From positions 806,001-870,000 of the forward strand of contig KE546967.1 of NCBI GenBank assembly GCA_000442125.1: a stretch of DNA of 64,000 nt. Direction: 5' to 3'. A program made the position numbers and the translations under genes. The notes under the pieces are model-generated. The model was not told the origin of the DNA, did no database searches, and saw only the letters and a list, made by a program, of their open reading frames with translations. Shown here one piece after another: positions 47,892 through 59,462 of the stretch. The stretch comes from Opeltia flavorubescens. Taxonomy: Eukaryota > Ascomycota > Lecanoromycetes > Teloschistales > Teloschistaceae. Position 1 is the stretch's first letter. The number at the start of each line of letters is the position of its first letter.

Positions 47892-49801
47892 CCAAAGTCC
47901 ACAAATTAATTCAAGACTTGCTAAATCTTTTCCATACGCTCCTTAACCGGGCAACATAGATCTATCAAAGGATGCTTTTAGAACATAGCGAATCTTATAT
48001 GGAATGCTAGTAAGGTATCAGCGTCAGTTGTGGACATTTACTGCGCGAAATCAAAAATCTGCTGGAATGAGCTCAAAGGTACAGACTCGGGTGTGAACTG
48101 AACAAGCCAGGTAGAGGAATGAGGAGCCAGCGCCATCATAGTGGGTATGCAAATGAACCACGAGCAACGAAAGGGATGAACCAAGCTATGCATCAAGTAT
48201 ATCGAGGTTTTTCTCTCTGACGGAGAGATCCTGACATCTCCATCTCCCATGCACCATCTTGATCATGTTGACAGCAGAGCAGCGGCCGGTGCCAAAGCGA
48301 CCAGAAGGTAGCAGGGAGAATAACGCCAAAATAACCACAACACTAAAAAAGATGGTTTTCAGAAGAGTTGTAACATACTGAAGACCCTTGAATGCTTTGA
48401 GTGAGGACGTTGAGGTGGTCGGCAAATGGGAGCTAAACCAGAGCCTCAGAGGCTTAGAAGTCTAATTGGTGCAGATCGTCGCAATTATCGAGTCTGGCCA
48501 CAGCAATCGACCTTTCGAGGATTTGGTGAAGTATCAATAGAGTCGCAGTACACCCCGTAATCTTTTTTGACTTGAGACACGGCGAAAACGTGAGAGGTCT
48601 GAATACAGGAAATGGAAGTAGAAGTAGGCGGTGTTTGACCGGGAAAATAATCGTTGCGGCTGAGGCGCGGTGGTGATAGGGCGATTACTATTCTGCGACC
48701 GGCTCCCTCGTTCTCGCACTCGTGCGCCAGTGAGGCTCGTCGATAATTGAGGCACTCGTGCGACGTCCTGGGCTGTTTTCGGTCTCATCCAGCTGCATCC
48801 AAAGTGATCTGGCGATCGCGTCCGGTAATGAAGAGGAAAAGAGCAAGCAATTAACACGACAGATGCAGTACCCGATGAGGGAGAAGGGACAGGGAGAGGT
48901 GAGTGGGGCCGATTCGATTGGACTGGGCACAGGATGTTGTGTGTTGGGACTTGGACATGAGTTGCTCAATAATTCTCACTACTGCAGTAGTCGACTGCGA
49001 GGAAGTCTTAACACCAGCCTTTCACGGATAGTAGAGCGATCCCTCAAACAAGACTGCTTGGTACCACAACAATCCATCGCAGTTCTAAAGCACTCCGTAC
49101 ATGGAGCCTAATTCCCAGAAGTCAGTGCCCCTCCACACCGCTGGCACTGCATGGTTGGTCGCCATGGCCAGATAGCATTATTACATGCTCCCGGAGCATC
49201 CTGCGTACTTAGAGTAGAAGATTCGGGATTACTAAACGATGCCACCATTCAAATCGCTTGCAGTCATCTTTCCCTTCCTACTTAGACCCTCGCTTCTTCT
49301 TGCTACATCTGTCGGAACCTTCGCCAGCCTCTTTCAGGCCACCACTCCTAGTAGCTGCGCGGCTTCCCCGGAGCAATCACCAGCTCGGTACAACCTATCA
49401 GCATTGATTCGAATGATCAGTCATCGCGGCCGTCGACATATCTTCTGTATCGTGAGGATAATCGACATGAACCCTCATCGACACCGTGGACCGATGGATT
49501 TTCCTGCCATTCAACCTTTATACTTGGGAGAGCAACCAAAGCTGGTGTGAAGCATTCCTGCTTTTGCCTTGCAGCTTGCCGTCAATTCACCGCACGCGAT
49601 TAGACATGCGCTGTGCTCATTTTACATTACTCACAATGCGTGTAGTGAGTCAAAGACTCGTCAACTCATGAATTGTACGGAAAAATGGTACGACCTGTAA
49701 TATAGCAGAGCACCAATTCATATAATATCCGTAGCTGGCGTTGCAACTGAATTGAACGGGCAAAAGAAGCGAAAAGACAACGTGATGCAGCATTGTCCCA
49801 C
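47892..49801. other. Long gene-poor interval
   Basis: About 1.9 kb between the C2H2 regulator start and the 3' end of the APH-like gene. Frames at 48186-48425 (-), 48688-48969 (-) and 48758-49111 (+) have either no ATG or no protein-like features. No RNA or repeat seen. Confidence 0.35.
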
Positions 49802-51085
49802 CTAGAGCTTGGCCTGCTTTCGGGAGAGTTGTTGCATGAGACGTTCAACCAAACTCCAAGCGAATTTTCCAAAAGGCTTCATTTGCGCCGCATATTCGCC
49901 CGCTCGAACACTGCTTGCCTGCCTCGTCGCGTACCGAGCCGCAATTCCTTGCATAATGACACTGTTTCGGAACACTCCGAATGCGTCGCCCCATTCGGTT
50001 TCATGACTTGGGTCCCAGCCTGCGACTTCCGCGTACCATCTTACACATTCCGAGTGAGATGGTAGCCCGGGAGTAATGGCAGATGTAGAGAACGCAGAAT
50101 TTATCCGTGACGCCAAAGCCTCCGACGAAGGCTGCAGCGCGAAAATATAAGGTGATAAGAGATTTGACAGATCGGAGAGAGGGTGTCCTATAGTCGACAT
50201 TTCCCAGCTAATGACAGGAGCATCAGCCAAGCTCAAACTCCTGGCGTTTACCCTGAAGAGCTGACTTACTCGAGAATACCGATCACGCGGGGTTCTGTCC
50301 TATGGAAAACCAAATTATCGATTTTATAATCGCCATGGATCAAGGTCCCTCGGTCTCGTGGTTGTGTTTCTGGATTACTGAAAAATGCTACCATATCCTT
50401 GAAATAGGGAATTTGACCAACTGCGATTCCCGTCTCGACATCAATGGTTTTCGCCTGCGAATCCGAGATGGTGCTGAAGGTTTTGAGTTGACGGTTGTAA
50501 AAGCCCGACGGCTTCCCAAAATTCGATAGACCGAACAATGCAGGAGAAAGCCGATGGAGCTTCGCAAGAGTTCGTACAGCGTCATACCACCTTAACAGTG
50601 TCAGTGGGTGAAGAGTGCAATATCCTGTGGTGTTCACATTTCACGCCTTTCGTCTGCTCTCACGGCGGGAAAGGAGGCGTCTTCGAAAATGCGGCCATCC
50701 ACAAACTCCATGATGTAGAAAGGGGTTCCAATGATAGCGGCATCTTCACAAAGGCAGTATGTTTGTGGCACAGGTACGTCGGTCTTCTCCAATGCATGGA
50801 TGATCCGGTACTCTCGTTCGACCTGGTGTGCCGTCTTCGAAAGCAGTCTACCGGGGGGCTTCTTACGAAGAACATATTTCACGTCATCGGCAGCAGTCAA
50901 CTGGTAAGTAGGGTTCGACTGCCCAAAGCCAAACTAAGGCAAAAGGTCAGCTAGAAAGCTATGGCCATTAGAAGCTGACCACGAGCCTGTTTGATTTGGA
51001 TTGGCAGTCGTATTAAGGGGACACTTTGATCGAGATACGTTGATAGTGCATCCACATCAACCGGTTGACGCACAGCACCCGCCAT
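49802..51085 (-). CDS. APH/ChoK-fold phosphotransferase-like protein (ACAD10/11 N-terminal type)
   Basis: Aminoglycoside-phosphotransferase-like kinase fold, of the type fused to acyl-CoA dehydrogenase in ACAD10/11 but free-standing here. Four exons. The ATG at 51085 gives [20 protein letters not shown]. An apparent GC-AG intron at 50986-50934 joins LPIQIKQ to [17 protein letters not shown], exactly the expected family sequence. [20 protein letters not shown] and [18 protein letters not shown] follow. The next junction rebuilds [16 protein letters not shown], then the Brenner-type catalytic loop [14 protein letters not shown]. The last junction rebuilds the metal-binding [17 protein letters not shown]. 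About 350 residues. Substrate unknown; relatives have been linked to 4-hydroxy fatty-acid catabolism in mitochondria or peroxisomes, which would be inference here. Confidence 0.88.
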
Positions 51086-51796
51086 TCCTCCAACTCGAAA
51101 GAGATGAAGCAAAGCAAGGCGAAGGTAAAAGAGCTGGCATCAGGACTGGTAATCTCAGACAAGCTCCAAATAGTGGATGTGTCCGTTCGCTTCGTCCCCA
51201 CACAAGCTAGACTGACAAATTGCCGAGGTCTTTGTGGATGAGGTAATGAACGTTACGCTTGCTTCTTCGGGCTGGATTCTACTAAGACACTTATTCTCAT
51301 GTGGCGTGCAACCTAGTCCTACATTTTGTTTGTTCTGCCAGTGTTTCTTGCTGTGGCACAGCTGGTAGGCAATTCCTCACCAAAGGCATCAGGACAATCC
51401 ATTCATTTCGAAATGTGCCTAAATCGAATCCACTTGGATTGCATATCTATTCAATGTCCATAATAGGCAGTGCGGAAACTAGTGGAGCAAATTGTTTCTT
51501 GATGATGCCGGCCCTCAGGTTGAACGTAGCGCCGAGAAACGGCCACGCGTAGAGAGATATCCGAAATTGGGATGTTTTGATTGGCAGACCGTCAATAATA
51601 ATCCTGATTTCTGTCCACATCTTGTTATTATTATTGCTGTCACAATACTAGGGCGTCCTCCTAATGTCTCGTGCAGTTTTACTGACCTTACCCGGCTTTT
51701 CATCATATCATGTGTGAATCCTGCAAAACCTGCCAGGTGCGGCGTGAAGGTTTGAGGTAACTCGCCAACTGTTGTATTGCGCGCCAATGCCACACC
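51086..51796. promoter_or_regulatory. Divergent upstream region of APH-like and vezatin-like genes
   Basis: About 710 bp between divergent starts. No further gene, RNA or repeat that I can support; promoter by position. Confidence 0.4.
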
Positions 51797-53868
51797 ATGG
51801 AATCCGTCGTCTTTGAAGATTCTCCGCTTGCTCTATACCTCGAAGGTCTGCCCGCCTGACCGTTTCCACCACATGTATGTCCGAGTCGAACTTGACTGAC
51901 GTTGCGCAAAGGCGAAGGCAAAGCGGATGACGACGAATGGACCCCGAAAGACACTCGTACAACACAGCCAATTTCATTACTTCAACCATCACCCTTCGCA
52001 CCTCAGGGCTTCCCCGCCCGGTCCAGAAGACGTCCATCACCGCCACTCAATCTGGATCGACAATGGTCCAAGGGCGCTATCGCCCGGCTGCGCGGCACCT
52101 GTTCGGTGGGGACAGCATGTTCTCCATGGTACATCGCATGCTGACCCGCCATCTTAGAACGCTCTGGATTCGAAACTCGGCTGGGTCGAGAACGGTAGAT
52201 TCCTCGAACAATTTCGTTATACGATAATTGCATCTCAGCTGCTGAACGACATATACAATCCCGGCATCTACAAGCGCCCAACTCCCCTCGAAAAGCCAGA
52301 AGCCGACTACTTAGCTATTGAGGAGGATGCGCAGGTTGCAGCATTGAGCTGGACGGGACTGTTCTTGACTGCATCAGCAGCATTCATATTGGTATGGTCC
52401 ATTCATTGGACACGGAACGCCGCCCAGTCGACACCAAGTATCTGGTCGCTCGTGTTGACCCCAGTGGTTGCCTTTACCATATTCTCGATCCTCTATGTCT
52501 ATTTCAGGCGCCAATGGCTCCACTGGATTCGTAGGCAAGCGGTGGAAAGTGCTTCGACTTTGGTCGCTAGCGCCCAAAACCTTGATGCTGCCGTATCGGC
52601 AGCTATCAATCTAGTACAGGAAGTAGAACTGGTTTATCGTGGATATGGAATGTAAGAAAGCTATATCATCGATCTCCATTTTTACTGCTAAAAATATTTC
52701 AGTAGCAGTCCTTTATCACCGATAACTCGCATTGAAGGGAAAAATCAAACCCGAAGATGTGCGAAATTACGTGGCGCGCTTCAGAGAGTACTTGTTGCAC
52801 TCCCTGAGTCATATTATAGGGCATATGAAGAAACGAAAATGCTGGCAGTCGAAGCAGACCTGGAGAAGTATTACGACATCTACGAGATTAGCCGCTCTGA
52901 AATGCTGGAAGCCGAGGAGTTCACCGACATGGATGCGATTGAATCTAGCGAAGATACCCTAAAGACTTTCAAGACTGGGTTGCAGAAACTGTATCTAGCC
53001 CGAAAACTGTTCTGCTGCAGCTTGCTAGCACTTAGCGCTGATGGCGGCACAGTGGATTTCGCTAAGTGGTCAACTGCAACAAGAATCATGAAAGACTTGA
53101 CTATCGAAGCTGGCAAGGCAACACAGGATATGGATGAGACACTGGGGACAGGGGAAGGTATCAACTCAATATGTGGACGATGTGAAGCGAACGTTCTAAA
53201 GTGTTCCCATAGATATACCTACCCCAATCCATCCGAAAATGCCGTTGACGCCTGGAAGAGAAAGGATCCGAAGCCAAATACAAAAGCTCACTTCACTGTC
53301 TCAGGGAATAAGGGTACTCCAAGCTAGGATGCATCTGCTTCGCGACGATGCAGACAAGATTGCAGGGGATACGTCTCATCTCTCCGCCACAATGGTAAGA
53401 CGCTATGAGTCTATTGGTACCGACCTAAAAGAGCTGCTTGTGGAATGGCAGGAAGGTCAGGTAGTCTTTAGTACGAACATGGACAACTCCAATAATCGCC
53501 TCTCGTTACCCGTCCCACTAAAAACAGCCCCTTCATCGCCGACGATGAGCCTTGGGGGCTCTACTGTAGTCGAAGGAAGCCCTCCGGATGCCTTCAGGGC
53601 CCTTAATGGCTATGGAAGCCGACACAGACCATCGTCGAGTACGGCAACTAGCAGTTGCGGAGAGGAAGTCTTTGAAGCGATTGCGCTCCCACGACAGCGT
53701 AGTACATTGAACAGAGAAGAAAGAGCTGCCAAGATGAAGGAGGACCGCGTCCGACAAGCAATGGCAAAAAGCAAAACAGAAGCCACTTCGCACATGCTCA
53801 GAGAATTAGAGACAGTCATCAAGCTCAGACCAAGAGGAAGGACCACTGGGCGTATCGGGAGTATCTGA
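51797..53868 (+). CDS. Vezatin/Inp2-like myosin-binding membrane protein
   Basis: Fungal protein of the vezatin family, related to yeast Inp2, the peroxisomal receptor for the Myo2 motor. Five exons from the ATG at 51797. Exon 1 encodes MESVVFEDSPLALYLEG and exon 2 begins EGKADDDEWTPKD, the usual acidic start. A 53-nt intron ending at the acceptor CATCTTAG joins RLRGTCS to NALDSKLGWVENGRFLEQFR and FRYTIIASQLLNDIYNP. Two membrane segments follow: LFLTASAAFILVWSIHW and LVLTPVVAFTIFSILYVYF. Then a helical region with AVSAAINLVQEVELVYRGYG, and, after the next intron, LVALPESYYRAYEETKMLAV. A later intron (about 53158-53213) rebuilds TGEDIPTPIHPKMPLTPGRE, leading to QKLTSLSQGIRVLQARMHLL and a Ser-rich tail. 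About 575 residues. Role in peroxisome inheritance is inferred from family. Confidence 0.83.
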
Positions 53869-54603
53869 ACATGAGATATCTTTATTACATCATCATGGGT
53901 ATCCGCATGATGTCAACGATAGTGACAAGGTGAGCTGAAGACGCAGGATGCTCCATCTTGAAAGACTTGGATTACATGCTATATTGCTCGGACATAAAAT
54001 GACTCATGGGACTGATTTTGCGCTTGATACCCCATGCGGAAAGAGATAAAACAGGGTATTATAAGTTGTATTTACGAAATTCAATATAAGAACATATTCG
54101 AGCGATCACCTGTGGCTATTATATCTAGTACTTGAATTATGACATCTCTCCGCTGACCTCCGTATCTTAATATGGAAGATCATTCACCAAGTACAACTAC
54201 TTGGTACCCAAGGGGTCAAATATAAGCGTATAAGCTAGGCAGGAGGTATGAAAATCCTTTTTACTCCACACCCTATAGTCTTTTCACAACAAATTAATGT
54301 TAGGCAGAAGCTCTTTGTTAGGCGAATAGGAAGCTATAGACTGTAAGGGCTTATTATATTCGTTATGGCTGTTGTTGTGACAAGTCGAACTCAATTAATG
54401 ATCGACCGCTTACATTTAACATCCCTCACACTAAGTACGGTGGCTTGGAAACCAGCTATACCTAAACGGGCTCACGCGTTCAATCTGCGGGTAATAAAAA
54501 GTAAGCGCGACCAGTGACACGCGATTTTAGTTTCTGGGAACTCCCGACTCTTGGTAAGCATCCGCAGATAGAGAAAGAGTACCTGAAGAATTCATTGATC
54601 ACC
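53869..54603. promoter_or_regulatory. AT-rich upstream region of PCNA
   Basis: About 735 bp, AT-rich, without a coding frame. The proximal part contains an MCB-like hexamer (54474-54479) and a related ACGCGA at about 54517; otherwise nothing seen. Confidence 0.5.
54474..54479. promoter_or_regulatory. MCB-like ACGCGT element upstream of PCNA
   Basis: ACGCGT hexamer about 125 bp upstream of the PCNA start codon. This is the MluI cell-cycle box recognised by MBF-type factors (Mbp1/Swi6) in fungi, and PCNA is a classical target. A six-base match occurs by chance every few kilobases, so the call rests on position and gene identity. Confidence 0.5.
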
Positions 54604-55606
54604 AGTAAGTTTGAGAGGTTCGTTGTAAATATTCTCAATTAAGTATGGATAGTGCTTGAAGCCCGGTTAGAGCAAGCGCAGCTCCTGAAGAAGGTACTCT
54701 GGAATGCTGGTAGACCGTATTCCCCACGCTGATAATTGAATTCAGGTCGTCGATGCCATCAAAGACCTCGTCCAGGACTGCAATTTCGACTGCAATGATT
54801 CAGGCATTGCCCTCCAGGCGATGGATAACTCACACGTCGCTCTTGTGTCCATGATGCTAAAAGCAGAGTCCTTCTCGCCGTTTCGTTGTGATCGAAATGT
54901 CGCCCTCGGCATCAACTTAAGCTCGCTTATGAAGGTACTTCGTTGTGCACAGAACGAGGACATTTTGACGTTAAAGGCCGATGATGCGCCGGATGTGGTT
55001 AATCTTGTGTTCGAGACGAGCGAAAGTGACCGTCTGAGCGAGTATGACATCAAGCTCATGGATATTGATCAAGAGCATCTGGGAATCCCGGAAACAGAGT
55101 ATGCCGCAACAATTGCGATGCCTTCGGCAGAATTTCAGAGAATATGTCGAGATTTAATGGCGCTCTCGGAGTCAGGTAGGCAGTTCTTTGACTGACCAAC
55201 ATCTAGCAGCTGATTCAAATGCATTCTATAGTAGCGATTGAGGCAACGAAAGAGGGTGTCAAATTCTCATGTACAGGGGACATCGGCAACGGAGCCGTCA
55301 CGCTCCGAAGCTATACCAATGTTGAAAACCCAGAGAAGAATATTGAAATCAGCCTTTCCGAGCCTGTCGCACTGACATTTTCGCTCAAGTACCTGGTCAA
55401 CTTCTGTAAGGCAAGCGGCCTCTCAGGGACGGTAAAGCTATGTTTGTCGAACGAGGTACCCCTTCTTGTGGAATATACCCTTGCAACAAACAGTTATCTG
55501 CGGTTCTATCTGGCTCCAAAGGTGGGCAATGTTAACTCATTCTTAGTGGCCTGCATGGAAAATATTGCTAATGGCCTCTTTCGTCTAGATTGGGGATGAT
55601 GAATGA
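54604..55606 (+). CDS. PCNA: Proliferating cell nuclear antigen (DNA sliding clamp)
   Basis: Homotrimeric sliding clamp of DNA polymerase delta. Introns at 54605-54652, 54694-54745, 55176-55231 and 55522-55588 yield 259 residues, the normal length. The first intron splits the start codon: the A lies at 54604 and TG CTT GAA begins at 54653, giving [20 protein letters not shown]. There is no other in-frame ATG upstream of exon 2, where a TAA intervenes. The second exon joins to [20 protein letters not shown]. The later junction rebuilds [18 protein letters not shown]. The interdomain connecting region is [20 protein letters not shown], the site that binds PIP boxes, and the conserved [14 protein letters not shown] and LRFYLAPK follow. 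The last exon gives KIGDDE, the usual C-terminus. The Lys homologous to K164 lies in the KEGVKF segment. Confidence 0.96.
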
Positions 55607-55917
55607 ACGGTTTCGCCTGAACCCGAGCTGCTGGTGGGACTGAGCATCAACTTGAGCAAGCTCGGTATATGATATGAGGATTCGTCATTGTGGATACTGC
55701 AAATGTTGTGGTGTTCATCTGGCAATGCTCTACGAAAATATCCTCCAGTCCTGTGTGCTGGACCTGAGGATGACGTCATTACCGAAGCTGCCTGATAAGA
55801 TAATGTATTGAATAGTATTGCGAGCGTCGGAAGATTCTGTATTAGATTTCTTTGCTCTTTTCATTGTTGAAGATGTCTACTTTCGCAGTGCGGTAATTTC
55901 AATCAAAACTTCGCAAC
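55607..55917. other. Intergenic between PCNA and pyridoxal kinase
   Basis: About 310 bp between the PCNA stop and the kinase start on the same strand. Nothing else seen. Confidence 0.4.
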
Positions 55918-57344
55918 ATGTCCGCCAATCTGCTGGTGCCTCAGACGAGAGTTCTTGCAATCGCCAGTCATGTAGGAGCACGAACTCTGTGTTATGCTAG
56001 CGGTCGTGGCTGACATGTCATCTCAAGGTCGTCTACGGGTGAGTGCTGCGAACGAAGTTCAGTAATAATAGTGCTTGGCAGAACCTTCTCACTGTAGCTT
56101 AGACATGTGGGAAACTCTATGGCGGTCTTTGTCATGCAGGCTTTAGGATGTGAGGTCGCCGCACTGAACACCGTCCATTACAGTATGCAAAGTCCATCCA
56201 AGCCCTCCTTTCCCGAATGAAGCAGTGGTAGCATAAATGTCACCTATGTCGTTCTCCACGAAGTAGCGGCGCATTGACCGCCACCTAGGCAACCACCTGG
56301 GTTACCGTCAGGTCAAGGGCACCAAGACCTCTGCAGATGAGATATCCGAGCTGTATAGCGGCCTTAAACAAAGCTACCTGGTAGACTTCGACGTCATGCT
56401 TTCTGGCTACGCTCCAGGGGCTGCGGCGGTAGATGCTGTCGGAGGGATAGCCAGAGACCTCAAGCTCAAAGCTTCCACAAAGCCTGGCTCTTTCTTCTGG
56501 GGTAGGCCTTGAACCGCTTGTGCAGCTTTTGCCAGCAATCTTTCGCTCATTGTGTTAGTACTTGATCCGGTGATGGGAGACGAGGGACGCATTTATGTTA
56601 ACGAAGATGTGGTGCCTGCTTACAAAAGCCTCCTGCGGGATGCTGATTTGATTCTCCCAAATCAGTTTGAAGCCGAGTATGGATAAGTCCGATTCTTAAA
56701 GTGGGATATGCTAATCACGTTGCCGCAGACTGCTGTCGAACGTGAAAATAACCTCTTTGTCAGACCTTATTGACAGCATTGAAAAGCTCCATCAAGATCA
56801 TCGAATACCTCACATCATTGTCACCTCCGTCCGCTTCGACCCAAACTCGCCCGTTATCTCGGTCGTTGGCTCTAGCTCATGTACGAACGGATCGCCACGT
56901 CTCTTCAAAATCGACGTCCCCGCAATAGACTGCTTTTTTAGTGGGACCGGCGACATGTTCGCTGCACTGACCGTGGTACGGTTCCGGGAAGCGGTACATG
57001 GGATGGGGCTGTTTGGAGCAACGTCTTGGAGGTCGCCTGACGACGTCGGCGCGCTGGACCTACCTTTGGCAAGAGCGACGGAGAAGGTACTTGCAAGCAT
57101 GCATAAGATTCTAGACAAAACGAAGCTTGCGAGAGATACGGACATAGAGAAGATGTCTGGACCGCAAGGGCCATTGGAGAAGGATAGTGAAAAGAAATTG
57201 CATCTCAGGAAGACGAAAGCTGCGGAGGTGAGACTGGTGCGAAATATGCGGGACTTGATCGAGCCTGAGGTAAAGTTCCGAGCACAGGTGTTAAGCAAGA
57301 CAATAGAATGGAACGCAGCAAAGATACCACGAGTGACAGCTTAA
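55918..57344 (+). CDS. Pyridoxal kinase
   Basis: Ribokinase-superfamily enzyme that phosphorylates pyridoxal, pyridoxine and pyridoxamine, feeding pyridoxal 5'-phosphate supply. Six introns cut the first half into short exons. The ATG at 55918 gives MSANLLVPQTRVLAIASH. Successive junctions rebuild SHVVYGHVGNSMAVFVMQ, ALGCEVAALNTVHYSNHLGY, and RQVKGTKTSADEISELYSGL. GYAPGAAAVDAVGGIARDL and the next junction give PGSFFWVLDPVMGDEGRIYV, the substrate/ATP region. The junction near 56680-56731 rebuilds PNQFEAELLSNVKITSL. The active-site anion hole and base are in CFFSGTGDMFAAL (GTGD). About 360 residues. The C-terminal 80 residues are charged and helical. It sits between PCNA and dUTPase, but shares no sequence-level regulation that I can see. 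Confidence 0.9.
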
Positions 57345-57440
57345 TTCGTTCTGATCTCCAAAATTAGCTCATTTAAAGAATAAAACTGTCGAGTGGTCAT
57401 TTGATCACGGCAAAGCGGGTCTTAGTGACGAACAATGCAG

Positions 57441-58130
57441 TCAACCTGTGCTGCCAAAACCTCCTGAACCCCTGACGCTTTCTTCTAACTCTTCTACCAC
57501 CATCACGTCGGGTGTGTATATCTGCAGCAGAATCATCTCTTTAGTAATCGCGTAAAATGCAATATGTATAATGGGTCACTTACCCTCTCGAGAATAAGCT
57601 GCGCTATTCGATCACCTTCCTTAACTACGTATTGTCATAAGCGGCGCAGGCTACCCAGTGAAAGAGCCATTGCCCTGCAACAGACATACCTTCAAAGTCA
57701 CGATCAGAATGATTGAATAACAATACCTTGACCTCACCTCTGTAATCTGCGTCAATGACCCCGGCTCCCGTATCTATGTAGTTCTTGACCGCTAATCCGC
57801 TCCGGGGCGCGACCCGCCCATCTTTTCAGCCATTCATACAAGGTCAGTGATGGCATTCAGCGACGAAAGTTTTCAAGCTACAAATAACAGAGTCTTACAT
57901 GTTCCCTCCGGTACGGCGATGGCAATATCCGTATCTGCCAGAACTTTTCCGCTATGCGGTACAATTGTCGCTTTCGAAGCATAGAGATCATACCCAGCTG
58001 CAAAAGCACTCCCTCTCGTGGGGGCTCTTGCAGAAGCGGAGAGCTTCTTGATGAGTAAAGGAGGGGACTGGGAGATTTGAGTCACAGGCGGCTTGTTTGT
58101 GGGAGCCGAGGTTGAGGGCGGAGCCATCAT
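57441..58130 (-). CDS. dUTP diphosphatase (trimeric dUTPase)
   Basis: Hydrolyses dUTP to dUMP and pyrophosphate, keeping uracil out of DNA. Exons from the ATG at 58130; introns rebuild the family's five motifs in order. Motif 1 is [14 protein letters not shown]. The first junction gives [18 protein letters not shown] (motif 2, PRSGLA). Motif 3 is [15 protein letters not shown]. The next junction gives [19 protein letters not shown] (motif 4). The last gives [18 protein letters not shown] and then [10 protein letters not shown] (motif 5, the P-loop-like arm). All catalytic positions look intact. The N-terminus of about 30 residues is Ser/Pro/Thr-rich and precedes the core. About 170 residues in total. 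Divergent from ribosomal protein eL29, with an ACGCGT hexamer between the two starts. Confidence 0.94.
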
Positions 58131-58182
58131 TTCGAATGGTTTAGTGATAGGAAATAAGTCAGGGAGCGAGGGGAGCTGTCAA

Positions 58183-58188
58183 ACGCGT
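58183..58188. promoter_or_regulatory. MCB-like ACGCGT element upstream of dUTPase
   Basis: ACGCGT hexamer 53 bp upstream of the dUTPase start codon, in the 207-bp divergent promoter shared with eL29. dUTPase is a typical MBF/DSC1-regulated G1/S gene. Same caveat as for the PCNA element: short motif, supported by position only. Confidence 0.48.
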
Positions 58189-58337
58189 CTGTGGCGCGTC
58201 TTCAAATGACACTGAAACCTACCCTTGGCTGACACTTTTCAGCTTAGCGCACTCTACAAGCGAGCCGCCAGGAAACCCACAATTCAACCTTTCCATATCA
58301 GCTGCTTCGTGAAAGTCTCCAGAAAACCATCATCACT

Positions 58338-58731
58338 ATGGCTAGTAAGCTACAAATCTCTTCTCTCAATTATCGTAAATAGGCTAAGCGTAGACTACAA
58401 TAGAATCAAAGAATTCCTCGCAGCACAATCAGAGCAAGAAGGCGCACCGTAATGGGTGAGATGAATTTCCCACATGCGCTACGTCTCAACCGGCCTTCCT
58501 TGCAATATGGTATACTTACAAATCACTCACTGCGCAGCATCAAAAAACCGAAAACGCACCGTTATCCTTCTCTTAAAGGTACAGATCCCAAGTTCCGAAG
58601 GAATCACCGACATGCTTTACACGGCACGATGAAGGCGTTGGTACGTTGGTTCGGTCTTTCAACGGACTTGGTCAAGTTCTAACTGCTCGATTCAGAAAGA
58701 AGTCAAGGAAGGAAAACGAGATGCGGCGTAG
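58338..58731 (+). CDS. RPL29: 60S ribosomal protein eL29
   Basis: Small basic protein of the large ribosomal subunit. It is easily missed because it is split into four short exons: 58338-58344, 58404-58455, 58538-58640 and 58696-58731. The first exon is only seven bases (ATGGCTA); splicing gives MAKSKNSSQHNQSKKAHRNG, then GIKKPKTHRYPSLKGTDPKF, RRNHRHALHGTMKAL, and the tail KEVKEGKRDAA. The protein is 65 residues, the usual fungal size. All three introns have GT..AG borders, and each junction restores the conserved family sequence, so this model is firm. The Met in HGTMKAL replaces the more usual Ala. An intron right after the second codon is common in fungal ribosomal protein genes. Confidence 0.96.
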
Positions 58732-59462
58732 CGAGAGCGCATACGGATGAAGGAGTCGAAGGAGTTTTGCAGATATCAGCTTGGTAGAGACGTCACAATC
58801 CAAGGAAATCACGATTTCCTGTGGAGTATCCGAACCCTCATGACTTGATGTCGACAGCTAATATCCCTTACGACGAACGAGCGCCATTACTATAAATCTG
58901 TCTGTTTTCCAACGGCACTTGTGTGTACAGCTCCGGTTGCCAATCTGTGCACGGCTGCTGAAGGAAAATTTTTCGAACCAATGCCAATATTCAATCTCAG
59001 ACCGTTTCATTACCAAACACCCTTCGTTTTGCTTCTCCGTAGTGCAAGGGTGCATGGCGAATTGGTTACATACCCTGACCTGGACTTGCTCATGATTGTG
59101 CTATGAGATGAACCTCGGCCAACCTATGGCGTCTTTCTGGAGCAGACTGGTCATGGGCGATGAGCTTTCTCGGCTCTGATACTAACCCTGACCGAAGGTG
59201 CTTCCTTACAATCAATATTTGAGATCTAGGACTGTGTGTGGTGATTTTGGAAAGGAAGCTTTGTTGATCAATCTATCTACTTCCAAACAGCTTTATTATA
59301 CACTTCTCTCCAGATCAAACCCTACACAAACCAGCTCATACGTACGTCATGGATATTTGTACGTTTTCTATATGAGTTGTATGCAGCTTCACAGACAGTA
59401 CAGCTTCGAGGCATAGAGCTCTTGCCTTAGCACACTGTTTCTCCACTCAGCACTTATGGTGT
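58732..59462. other. Convergent 3' region
   Basis: About 730 bp between the stops of eL29 and the LisH-WD40 gene. Short frames at 58858-59106 and 59198-59416 have no support. No RNA or repeat seen. Confidence 0.4.

Noticed and set aside
48186-48425. Hydrophobic minus-strand frame resembling a small membrane protein
   Set aside because: It begins at TTG with no in-frame ATG and no family resemblance.
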